In this document: piece after piece, positions 1 through 5,685 of the stretch
Position numbering within the stretch: position 1 is the first letter of the stretch
Layout of the letters: the number at the start of each line of letters is the position of its first letter
Source: UMGS172 sp045578845
Lineage (GTDB): Bacteria > Bacillota > Clostridia > Oscillospirales > Acutalibacteraceae
Direction of reading: 5' to 3'
Assembly (NCBI GenBank): GCA_045578845.1
Contig: JAZNLA010000030.1
Span: 1-5,685, forward strand
DNA: 5,685 nt
Notes under the pieces: generated by a model
What the model was told of the DNA's origin: nothing
Seen by the model: only the letters and a program-made list of their open reading frames with translations
Databases searched by the model: none
Translations under genes and position numbers: made by a program

Positions 1-1
1 T

Positions 2-3000
2 ACCGAAATGTATAAGGCTTCGGATGAGGTCGACGCATATGAAAAAGAACATATAAACGACTACACAATGGAAACCGAGATGTTGGCACAGTTTGTGGGT
101 GAATATATGTTCAGAGGTGAGCAGGACAGCAGCGACCTTACACCGCTTGACCGTATGGTTGACGAACTTACACATCATAAAGGTATTGTAAGGACTATAT
201 TGGATTTTATAAGCGGTATTAAGGAAAAAATAAAAGACGGCCGAGAAAACCGTCAACTTCGCCGCGATATGAGAGCCTTGGAACGCAAGTTCAAAGCCGC
301 CTATAACAGCAAGGTGGTGGAAAATAAAAACTCCACCAACGAGCAGGTGGAGAGTAAGGCGGCTATTAGAGATTTGTTTTATTCGGAGTTGCAAGATTGG
401 ATAGATGACGGTGGTAAAGATTCTAATACAGTGTTTACTATCGGAACAACATCAGATGTATTAAAATCAATAGGAATAAAATCTCAAGAGGTGAAATTAA
501 ATTCAGGTACAATTATAAATAAATTAAATAAGCATGATGAATTGACATATGATACATTTAGAGATATTCCGGAACTATTAGAACACCCAATTATCGTTCA
601 ATTTTCTGATGCTATTGACCCCAAAACCAATAAGCCGAAATATGACAGTAGAATTACAGTTATTGGTGAATTGTTTGCCAATACGAAAGACGATAAGGGT
701 AATGTGATAAATGTACCAGTACTTGTATCTATAGAACTATTGCCAACTAATCAAAAAGGGACAAAAATACTTGATTTTAATATTATTACAAGTGCTTACT
801 CAAAATCGGCATTGCAAAATTATATAAACGAAAACAGTATTTTATATATTGACCCGAATAAAAAAAGAACCAATAAATGGTTATCCCTGAATAGGCTCCA
901 ATTGCCGTTGGGGGAAACCAAAACTGGTTCTATAAGAAGAATAGCATATAAAGACGGAAAAGTCAAGATAGAAAATTCCACTAAAAAAACTGCTTTTCAA
1001 ATTGCTTTAGAAAAAGCAGGTGCGATAGATTCTTACGGTAATAGTATATTCGAGAATTCTCAAAATAATTCCGAAAACACTGAAAATGTTTCCGAAAACA
1101 CTGAAAATGTTTCCGAAAACACTGAAAATGTTTCCGAAAACACTGAAAATGTTTCCGAAAACACTGAAAATGTTTCCGAAACTGCAGAAAATGTTACGGA
1201 TATTGAGGAAAAAAGTGCTATTTCGGAATTTATTGATAAAGACCTTTTGGAATATGAGAACGGTAATATTACCCGAGAGGAGTTTATTAAAAGGGTACGG
1301 TCAAGAAGTGATGAAAGCAGTTCGAGAGCAATAACCGAAGGTGTAAATTCTGCTCTGAAAACTTACGGTGAAGCGGTTAAAAAGCAGGCAGAAGATTTAA
1401 ACCGTTATAAAAAACAACTTTCAGCTAAAGAACAGACCATTAAACGATTGCAGTCGGAACTTGATACTGAAACCGATTCCCGCATGAGAGAAATACAAAA
1501 AGAACTTTCAATTTGGGAAGAAAGAGAAAAGTCGGAACTTAAACGCCGCGACCGTGAACGTGCAAGGGAAATGATACGCAAAGAGGTTAGGCAACTTGAC
1601 AGTGCTCTCAGGACAAATAGCAACAATAAGCACGTGCCCGAGGCCCTTAAAATCGTGGTTTATAAGGTTGTTAAGGTGTTTGCCGATAACGACAAAAGCA
1701 CATTTAAAAGTAAAGACATCAAGCAAATATACTATGAATACAAGGATTTAAATGCCGAAATATCGGAAGAAACTGCCGGTGAAATTCTTGAAACTTACAG
1801 TGTGGATGTTGAAAACTCTTTGAAGTTGCTGTATAAAACGTTAGACGGCAGAAAACTTTCCAGCCTTTCAACCTTTGAACTTAAAACCATATATGATGTT
1901 GTAAAAAATATTCACCACATTGTCGCCAATGAAAATAAGGTATTTCTTGACGAAAGAAAGGTTGAATTAAGTGTATTGGGCGATTCTGAGTTAAGCCGCC
2001 TTAAAGATATGGACAAAAAACATCAAACGTCTTGGGCTCATACTGAATACACCGAAGGTATTACCGAGTTTTTGACGACGGGCAACCTTAAACCGATTTA
2101 TTTGTTTAAAGAAATAGGCGGTCAGTTTGAAAGAATCTTTAACGACCTATTGCAAGGTCAATACAACTATGCCAAGGAATTACAGTTGGCTCAGACTCAT
2201 TTCTTGAGAGCAAAGCAAGAATACAACTATAGCGACAGTTGGGCCAAGGATACCATAAGCATTGAAACTGAACGTGGCGAAACACTTACAATGACAATCG
2301 AGCAGGCTATGTATATTTATGCTGTTTATAAGAGACAGAAAATGAATAAATCACAGTCTGCAGAACACCTTGAAAGAGGCGGTATTGTCTTTGAGGCTCC
2401 GCAAAAGGTTAAGGGTAAAGACGGCGAGATTGACACCAAAAAGTGGATTGAGGAAATTGACCTTTCGGCACACAAAATTTCAACGCTTGATTTAGGCCAT
2501 ATTTCCGAGCAACTTACCGAAGACCAAAAAAACTATGTCAATTCAATGGTCAACTTTATGTCGTACAACATGGCCGCACTGGGTAATAAAACAAGCATGG
2601 CTTTGTATGGTATACAAAAATTCGGTGAAAAGTATTATGTGCCGTATATGAGTTCTAAATATTATGTGAACAGTCAGGTTGAGAGTACCGGCAAAGTTGC
2701 AGAGCCTACACTTAAATCAAAATCGTTTACAAAGAATCTTACACATAAAGCCAATAACCCGCTTGTTGCGATGGATTTTACAGATGTGGTGGCACAGCAT
2801 GTTCAACAGATGTGTTTATACGGTACAATGACTTTGCCGGTCGATAGTCTTACAAGGCTTATGAAATATAAGGTTGCTTCGACCGATAACACCGATTATC
2901 AAAGTGTAAGGGCAGAACTTGTACGTGTATACGGCGAGTCGGCAGTTTCTTACATAGATGAACTGATAAGACAACTTAACGGCGGTGTCAGAACTGAAAA

Positions 3001-4816
3001 GGGTACAGGTTTTGTAAATCAACTTACCAACCTATTTAAAAAAGGTGCTGTATTTGCTTCGGCTTCGGTTGTCGTGCAACAGCCGTCAGCAATTATGCGT
3101 GCTTTGGCAATTTTGAACCCCAAATATTTTGCGGGTGCAAATTACGGCAAAGATGAGTCGGTTAAAACATATGACGAAATGCGGAAATGGTGTCCTATCG
3201 TAATAATCAAAGAAATGGGACGGTTTGACACAGGAAGTGGTGCTACGGATATTGAGTGGATGACACACGTTGACCCAACCGAAATATGGGGTAAAAAGGG
3301 TAAGATTGCCTCATTTTTTACCGACAGCAAATACCGAGACGATATTCTTTCGGGTGCCGCCGCTAAAGCAGACGAACTCACGTGGAGTCAAATATGGCTT
3401 GCCTGTAAGCGTGAGGTCGCCGACAAAAACAAGGCTTTAAGTGTAGGCAGTGACGAGTTTTTCAAGGCTGCAGCCGAAAGGTTTAATGAAGTTATAGAGA
3501 AAACCCAAGTTTACGACTCGGTACTCTCGAGGTCGCAAAATATGAGGTCTAAAGACTCACTTGTAAAAATGACTACTGCATTTATGGCCGAGCCGACTAC
3601 AACACTTAATATGTTTGTAGATGCAATGCGAAATTCTAAAGGTGAAGAGGAAAAAAAATATGCTACAAGGGTTGTTGCATCATTGGTGGGACAGGTAGTA
3701 TTAAATGCCGCCTTGAAATCACTTGTTACCGCAGCAAGGGATGATGACGAGGAAAAAACATATATTGAAAAGTATATTGCTCATATCCTCGGCAATATAA
3801 CCGATGACCTCAATCCGCTTACTTATATTCCGATTGTTAAAGATGCCGTAAGTATTTTTGAAGGGTACGACGTGAGTCGCTCGGATATGTCGGTTATTTC
3901 CGATTTGTATAAAGCGTTTGACGGTATTGGGAATCTAAATAAATCGGTTTATGATAATGTAACTGAAATTGCGGGTGCTCTTGCTGCCATTTTCGGTGTA
4001 CCTCTTAAAAACATTTTAAGAGATATAAATGCAGTACACAATATTTTGTTAGGTAAGAATATTACTAAAACGAGTATAACAGGTATTGATTACAGCATAA
4101 AAGAAGAATTCGGACAAAAGGCTGCATTTAAATTGATTGATAAAATATTCGGTGTTAATTTCTTTGTGACTAACAAAACCGAAATGTACACAGACCTTGC
4201 TGAGGCTTATAAAAACGGTGATACAAAAAAGTATAACAAAATTTATAAGTTGATTGCTGACGGAAGTGATATTGAGGACCCCGAAGAATTGGAAAAGGAT
4301 ATATATTCCAAAATGATTTCGGCTTATTCGGATAATGACAAGTTTTCCGACAAAGCAGAAAGTCAAACCAAAAAGTTAAAGGGCAACGAAACGTATGAAA
4401 TGCTCGACAGCGACGATAAAAAGGATGTAGAGAGTACTATTAAAAAGCAAACTGCCTACAGTTCTTTTTACGGGGACAAAGGAAAACAGAAATATATAGA
4501 CCTTTACAAAGTAAAACTCATGAGCAACGCTGCCTATAAAATAGAGGTGCAAAAACTCATTGACAGCGGTGTACCCGAACATGAGATTGAAAAAAGGGTG
4601 TGGCTTGCGGAATACTCGTATATAATTGATTTAGGGGTGGATATTAACGAGTATGTTATGGCTAAAGAGGCACTTGGTAAAAAATATGCCGACAAAGACG
4701 GCAGCGGCGGTGTAAGTAAGGCCGAAAAAGCATTGGCTATAACCGAACTTTCAGTCAGCACCAAAACTAAAAATGCATTATGTGTCACTCAAGGCATAAG
4801 TGATAAGTTAATGTAA
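2..4816 (+). CDS. Giant multidomain phage polyvalent-type protein (MuF_C-like and LPD-like regions), 5' partial
   Basis: The frame is open at the left edge. The first ATG (base 8) has no room for a visible ribosome-binding site, and the first residues already look like the inside of a domain, so the true start probably lies upstream. Numbering from that ATG, the layout is: zincin-like tail plus charged helix (~12-100), MuF_C-like module (~138-295), SENTENV heptads (355-396), charged coiled coil (~441-532), helical LPD-like region (~540-1340), and a Lys/Asp-rich helical tail with an EF-hand loop (1562-1573). The family pattern is known from phage and conjugative-element polyvalent proteins, thought to enter the recipient cell with the DNA and to protect or manipulate it. 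Inferred role: a virion-borne, ejected protein, supported by the tail-appendage gene that follows on the same strand. There are no frameshifts or internal stops over 1,602 codons. The phage assignment is firm; the function of the whole is not known. Confidence 0.9.
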   Translation, partial: TEMYKASDEVDAYEKEHINDYTMETEMLAQFVGEYMFRGEQDSSDLTPLDRMVDELTHHKGIVRTILDFISGIKEKIKDGRENRQLRRDMRALERKFKAAYNSKVVENKNSTNEQVESKAAIRDLFYSELQDWIDDGGKDSNTVFTIGTTSDVLKSIGIKSQEVKLNSGTIINKLNKHDELTYDTFRDIPELLEHPIIVQFSDAIDPKTNKPKYDSRITVIGELFANTKDDKGNVINVPVLVSIELLPTNQKGTKILDFNIITSAYSKSALQNYINENSILYIDPNKKRTNKWLSLNRLQLPLGETKTGSIRRIAYKDGKVKIENSTKKTAFQIALEKAGAIDSYGNSIFENSQNNSENTENVSENTENVSENTENVSENTENVSENTENVSETAENVTDIEEKSAISEFIDKDLLEYENGNITREEFIKRVRSRSDESSSRAITEGVNSALKTYGEAVKKQAEDLNRYKKQLSAKEQTIKRLQSELDTETDSRMREIQKELSIWEEREKSELKRRDRERAREMIRKEVRQLDSALRTNSNNKHVPEALKIVVYKVVKVFADNDKSTFKSKDIKQIYYEYKDLNAEISEETAGEILETYSVDVENSLKLLYKTLDGRKLSSLSTFELKTIYDVVKNIHHIVANENKVFLDERKVELSVLGDSELSRLKDMDKKHQTSWAHTEYTEGITEFLTTGNLKPIYLFKEIGGQFERIFNDLLQGQYNYAKELQLAQTHFLRAKQEYNYSDSWAKDTISIETERGETLTMTIEQAMYIYAVYKRQKMNKSQSAEHLERGGIVFEAPQKVKGKDGEIDTKKWIEEIDLSAHKISTLDLGHISEQLTEDQKNYVNSMVNFMSYNMAALGNKTSMALYGIQKFGEKYYVPYMSSKYYVNSQVESTGKVAEPTLKSKSFTKNLTHKANNPLVAMDFTDVVAQHVQQMCLYGTMTLPVDSLTRLMKYKVASTDNTDYQSVRAELVRVYGESAVSYIDELIRQLNGGVRTEKGTGFVNQLTNLFKKGAVFASASVVVQQPSAIMRALAILNPKYFAGANYGKDESVKTYDEMRKWCPIVIIKEMGRFDTGSGATDIEWMTHVDPTEIWGKKGKIASFFTDSKYRDDILSGAAAKADELTWSQIWLACKREVADKNKALSVGSDEFFKAAAERFNEVIEKTQVYDSVLSRSQNMRSKDSLVKMTTAFMAEPTTTLNMFVDAMRNSKGEEEKKYATRVVASLVGQVVLNAALKSLVTAARDDDEEKTYIEKYIAHILGNITDDLNPLTYIPIVKDAVSIFEGYDVSRSDMSVISDLYKAFDGIGNLNKSVYDNVTEIAGALAAIFGVPLKNILRDINAVHNILLGKNITKTSITGIDYSIKEEFGQKAAFKLIDKIFGVNFFVTNKTEMYTDLAEAYKNGDTKKYNKIYKLIADGSDIEDPEELEKDIYSKMISAYSDNDKFSDKAESQTKKLKGNETYEMLDSDDKKDVESTIKKQTAYSSFYGDKGKQKYIDLYKVKLMSNAAYKIEVQKLIDSGVPEHEIEKRVWLAEYSYIIDLGVDINEYVMAKEALGKKYADKDGSGGVSKAEKALAITELSVSTKTKNALCVTQGISDKLM
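41..307 (+). other. Possible C-terminal end of a zincin-like metallopeptidase domain plus charged helix
   Basis: Residues ~12-100 of the giant protein. A Glu-containing helix (ETEMLAQFVGEYMF, Glu24) is followed by a short spacer, then TILDFISGIKEKIK and a basic/acidic helix. In many Clostridia phage polyvalent proteins a zincin-like peptidase ends with an E-x-x-A-[D] helix, where Glu is the third metal ligand, followed by an ILDFI-type helix. Here the usual Asp is Gln (AQF). The HExxH motif that would prove the call must lie upstream of the window, so this is a resemblance only. Confidence 0.35.
419..892 (+). other. MuF-C-terminal (MuF_C)-like predicted toxin/effector domain inside the giant protein
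   Basis: Residues ~138-295 of the giant protein. The pattern matches what I recall of the phage MuF_C domain: a G-x-x-x-x-V-L-x-x-x-G-I opening; a K-H pair (175-176) before a helix; a LLEHPI segment (190-195); beta strands ITVIGELF and NVPVLVSIEL split by a glycine turn; the conserved N-x-x-x-S-x-Y (Asn258, Ser262, Tyr264); then a helix, ILYID (278-282) and W291-L292. The domain is known fused to MuF head-morphogenesis proteins and to polyvalent proteins, where it is predicted to be a toxin or nuclease-type effector. His176, Asn258, Ser262 and Tyr264 are candidate functional residues by conservation; the chemistry is not shown. The module is markedly AT-richer than its flanks (see findings), as expected of a swapped cassette. 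Confidence 0.7.
1070..1195 (+). repeat. 21-bp tandem repeat (minisatellite), six units encoding SENTENV heptads
   Basis: Five identical 21-bp units run head to tail from 1070 to 1174, with a sixth diverged unit at 1175-1195. Each exact unit reads Ser-Glu-Asn-Thr-Glu-Asn-Val in the frame of the giant protein (residues 355-389); the last reads SETAENV (390-396). The unit length is a multiple of three, so gain or loss of copies keeps the frame and only changes linker length. The array lies between the MuF_C-like module and the coiled coil and is probably an acidic, flexible or extended spacer. Perfect identity points to recent amplification by slippage or unequal recombination. Confidence 0.97.
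1328..1603 (+). other. Charged alpha-helical coiled-coil segment of the giant protein
   Basis: Residues ~441-532 are rich in Glu, Lys, Arg and Gln with hydrophobic residues at heptad-like spacing (for example LKTYGEAVKKQAEDL, IKRLQSEL, MREIQKELSIWEE). There is no proline or glycine after the first few residues. The segment is long enough for a rod of roughly 90 residues and could serve for oligomerisation or as a stalk separating the N-terminal effector part from the LPD-like region. The coiled coil is read from composition and spacing, not computed. Confidence 0.7.
2000..4030 (+). other. Large polyvalent protein associated (LPD38-like) helical region
   Basis: Residues ~665-1340 of the giant protein form a long, mostly helical region. 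Landmarks that I recall as recurrent in phage polyvalent proteins are: GQYNYAKELQLAQ (~717-729); a hydrophobic stretch ending VVVQQPSAIMRALAIL (~1013-1036); TQVYDSVLSRSQNMRSKD (1166-1183) followed by MTTAFMAEPTTTLNMF; a hydrophobic helix (1222-1243); NPLTYIPIVKD; and IAGALAAIFGVPLKNIL (from 1321). The match to LPD38 is from memory and the borders are approximate. No catalytic motif is evident, and the known role of such domains is undefined. The hydrophobic helices could contact membrane during DNA delivery, but that is speculation. Confidence 0.5.
4691..4726 (+). other. EF-hand calcium-binding loop near the C-terminus of the giant protein
   Basis: Residues 1562-1573 read DKDGSGGVSKAE. This fits the 12-residue EF-hand loop at every key position: Asp1, Asp3, Ser5, Gly6, hydrophobic Val8, Ser9 and bidentate Glu12. 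Flanking helices (KEALGKKYA before; KALAITELS after) complete a helix-loop-helix. Only one loop is seen, so it may pair with another copy of the protein or act as a single structural calcium site. Calcium binding is inferred from the motif. Confidence 0.8.
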
Positions 4817-4819
4817 AAA

Positions 4820-4852
4820 TAACCTGCATGAATTAAAAATTCATGCAGGTTA
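4820..4852. terminator. Perfect 15-bp hairpin after the giant gene; possible terminator
   Basis: Arms 4820-4834 and 4838-4852 are exact reverse complements around an AAA loop, starting three bases after the TAA stop. The core contains CCTGCATG/CATGCAGG. Downstream on the plus strand the run is only AATTATTA, a poor U-tract. Read on the minus strand the hairpin is followed by TTTTT (complement of 4815-4819), a better intrinsic terminator. On the plus strand it may cause partial termination, protect the 3' end of the mRNA, or uncouple expression of the next gene. The hairpin is certain; its direction and strength are inferred. Confidence 0.75.
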
Positions 4853-4897
4853 AATTATTACGGAAAATTACGGATTACAGCGTGGTACATTCTTTTT

Positions 4898-4905
4898 AGG
4901 AGGTG
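4898..4905 (+). promoter_or_regulatory. Strong ribosome-binding site (AGGAGGTG) for the tail-appendage gene
   Basis: AGGAGGTG is a near-perfect anti-16S match ending nine bases before the ATG at 4915, the ideal Bacillota spacing. It fixes the start of the second gene and suggests high translation, as expected of a structural protein. No convincing -35/-10 promoter pair is visible in the gap, so the gene is probably read from an upstream promoter through the hairpin. Confidence 0.93.
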
Positions 4906-4914
4906 AAAAAAGAA

Positions 4915-5685
4915 ATGGAAAATATAAAATATAATGTCGCTTTTGGAAATATTTATCCAAATACACGGCAGTATGCAGGTATACAAGGAACGAGCGGTGT
5001 TTATCACTTGAAATTTACCATTGACGATGATTTGTATGACAATTTACCCGAAAATACATATTACCGTTTTGATACACGAAACAGCCTTGGCGGTGTGGAG
5101 TGCGGAGTTCCAAAAGTATTGACGGAAAAAACCGTCAGATATACAGTTGATATAACACTTAGTGCTCCCGGCGGAAGTGCAGTTATATACTTGGTGCTGA
5201 CTTCGGGTGAAAAGGAACTGTATACATACCCTGCACATATTTGGTTTAAGCAGAGAGCAGGTGCAGAGTTCGAGGCTGAACAAAGACGGAGTTTGTCGGC
5301 CGTTGCTTTGTCAGTCAGAGAAGTTGCGTTAAACACAAAAAATGAAGTGGATAAAGCAGCGAAACAGGTCGACCTTGCCGAGCAGTATGCAAACGAGGCT
5401 AAAAGTGCCAAGGCTTATGTTGACGCTGTGACTTTGGATTCCGAAACCAAAGAGGCGGTAAAATCCGCCGCGGCGGCTAAAGAGTCGGAAATCAATGCTA
5501 AAGAGTCCGAAACTGCCGCCCAAAATACCGCGAACGAAATTCGTGACGGTATTCCTATTTTATATAACACCGAAAACAGTCACGTAGTGCAAAAGACGGA
5601 TAAGATAAAATACCCCGGTCAAATAAACAAACCTAACGGTGTTGTGAATACCATGTTCGGTGTAAATAACTATACCGGCCCCGAC
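4915..5685 (+). CDS. Probable phage tail appendage (fibre/baseplate) protein, 3' partial
   Basis: The frame is open from ATG 4915 to the right edge (257 codons, no stop) with an excellent ribosome-binding site. Residues 1-113 look beta-rich and globular (alternating hydrophobic strands such as VYHLKFTI, VRYTVDITL, AVIYLVLT, ending HIWFKQR). Residues ~115-210 form an Ala/Glu/Lys/Ser helical rod, including a repeated AKESE motif (188-192 and 195-199) like the Ala-coil of phage tail fibres. After IRDGIPILYN (209-218) a Gly/Asn/Pro-rich part begins, probably the start of a distal domain. A beta-rich attachment domain, coiled-coil shaft and distal domain is the usual layout of tail-fibre and BppU-like upper baseplate proteins. 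Inferred role: host recognition or tail-tip structure. I do not recognise the exact family, and the receptor-binding end is outside the window. Confidence 0.7.
   Translation, partial: MENIKYNVAFGNIYPNTRQYAGIQGTSGVYHLKFTIDDDLYDNLPENTYYRFDTRNSLGGVECGVPKVLTEKTVRYTVDITLSAPGGSAVIYLVLTSGEKELYTYPAHIWFKQRAGAEFEAEQRRSLSAVALSVREVALNTKNEVDKAAKQVDLAEQYANEAKSAKAYVDAVTLDSETKEAVKSAAAAKESEINAKESETAAQNTANEIRDGIPILYNTENSHVVQKTDKIKYPGQINKPNGVVNTMFGVNNYTGPD
5476..5511 (+). repeat. Short 15-bp direct repeat in the tail-protein coiled coil
   Basis: Two copies of a 15-bp unit (5476-5490 and 5497-5511) differ at one base and are separated by six bases. They encode AKESE twice within the series AKESEINAKESETAA. This matches the duplicated helical units common in phage tail-fibre shafts, where copy number sets shaft length. 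Confidence 0.8.

Noticed and set aside
8..10. ATG at base 8 as the true start of the giant gene
   Set aside because: Only seven bases precede it, the frame remains open to the edge, and the following residues look internal to a domain. The gene most likely starts upstream.
315..338. Small inverted repeat (TGGTGGA / TCCACCA, 10-base loop) near the left edge of the AT-rich module
   Set aside because: Only seven base pairs inside coding sequence with no partner at the right edge of the module; not enough to call an insertion or recombination site.
1070..1195. CRISPR array
   Set aside because: The units are contiguous with no spacers and are in-frame coding sequence.
1086..1334. Plus-strand open frame beginning with repeated MFPKTLK heptads
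   Set aside because: It is the minisatellite read in another frame of the giant gene. It has no ribosome-binding site, and its repetition is fully explained by the SENTENV-coding unit.
4853..4897. Possible promoter for the tail gene (TACATT at 4886-4891 as a -10 box)
   Set aside because: It matches only four of six consensus bases and no -35-like hexamer lies at 16-18 bp spacing.
1405..5523. Several minus-strand open frames of 60-116 codons opposite both genes
   Set aside because: All lie antisense to long, well-supported plus-strand genes, have no convincing ribosome-binding sites, and show low-complexity Ser/Leu/Phe/Cys-rich products typical of antisense shadows.

Overview
The window looks like part of a phage or prophage virion-gene region from a low-to-moderate GC Bacillota (Firmicutes) host, probably a gut Clostridia relative. 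The grounds are the canonical AGGAGGTG ribosome-binding site, the A/T-rich codon choice, and two long same-strand genes with phage protein architectures. No host housekeeping gene, tRNA, integrase or attachment site is visible, so free phage and integrated prophage cannot be told apart.

Bases 1-4816 are one reading frame that is already open at the left edge. It encodes at least 1,602 residues of a giant multidomain phage 'polyvalent'-type protein. In order it shows: (a) a short piece resembling the end of a zincin-like metallopeptidase followed by a charged helix; (b) an AT-rich insert encoding a module that resembles the phage MuF-C-terminal (MuF_C) domain, a predicted toxin/effector domain; (c) a perfect 21-bp minisatellite encoding SENTENV heptads; (d) a long charged coiled coil; (e) a large helical region resembling the large polyvalent protein associated domains (LPD38-like); and (f) a lysine/aspartate-rich helical tail ending in a canonical EF-hand calcium loop.

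Bases 4817-4914 are a 98-bp gap with a perfect 15-bp hairpin just after the stop codon, an 8-bp direct repeat and a strong ribosome-binding site. From base 4915 to the right edge runs a second gene, cut off at 257 codons. Its beta-rich start followed by an Ala/Glu/Lys/Ser coiled coil is the layout of a phage tail appendage (fibre or baseplate) protein.

A giant polyvalent protein next to a tail-appendage gene fits the view that such proteins are carried in the virion and delivered into the host with the DNA; that is inference. The toxin-like module, its atypical base composition and the adjacent length-variable linker repeat make bases ~410-1200 the most interesting part. Family names come from remembered motif patterns, not from a search.
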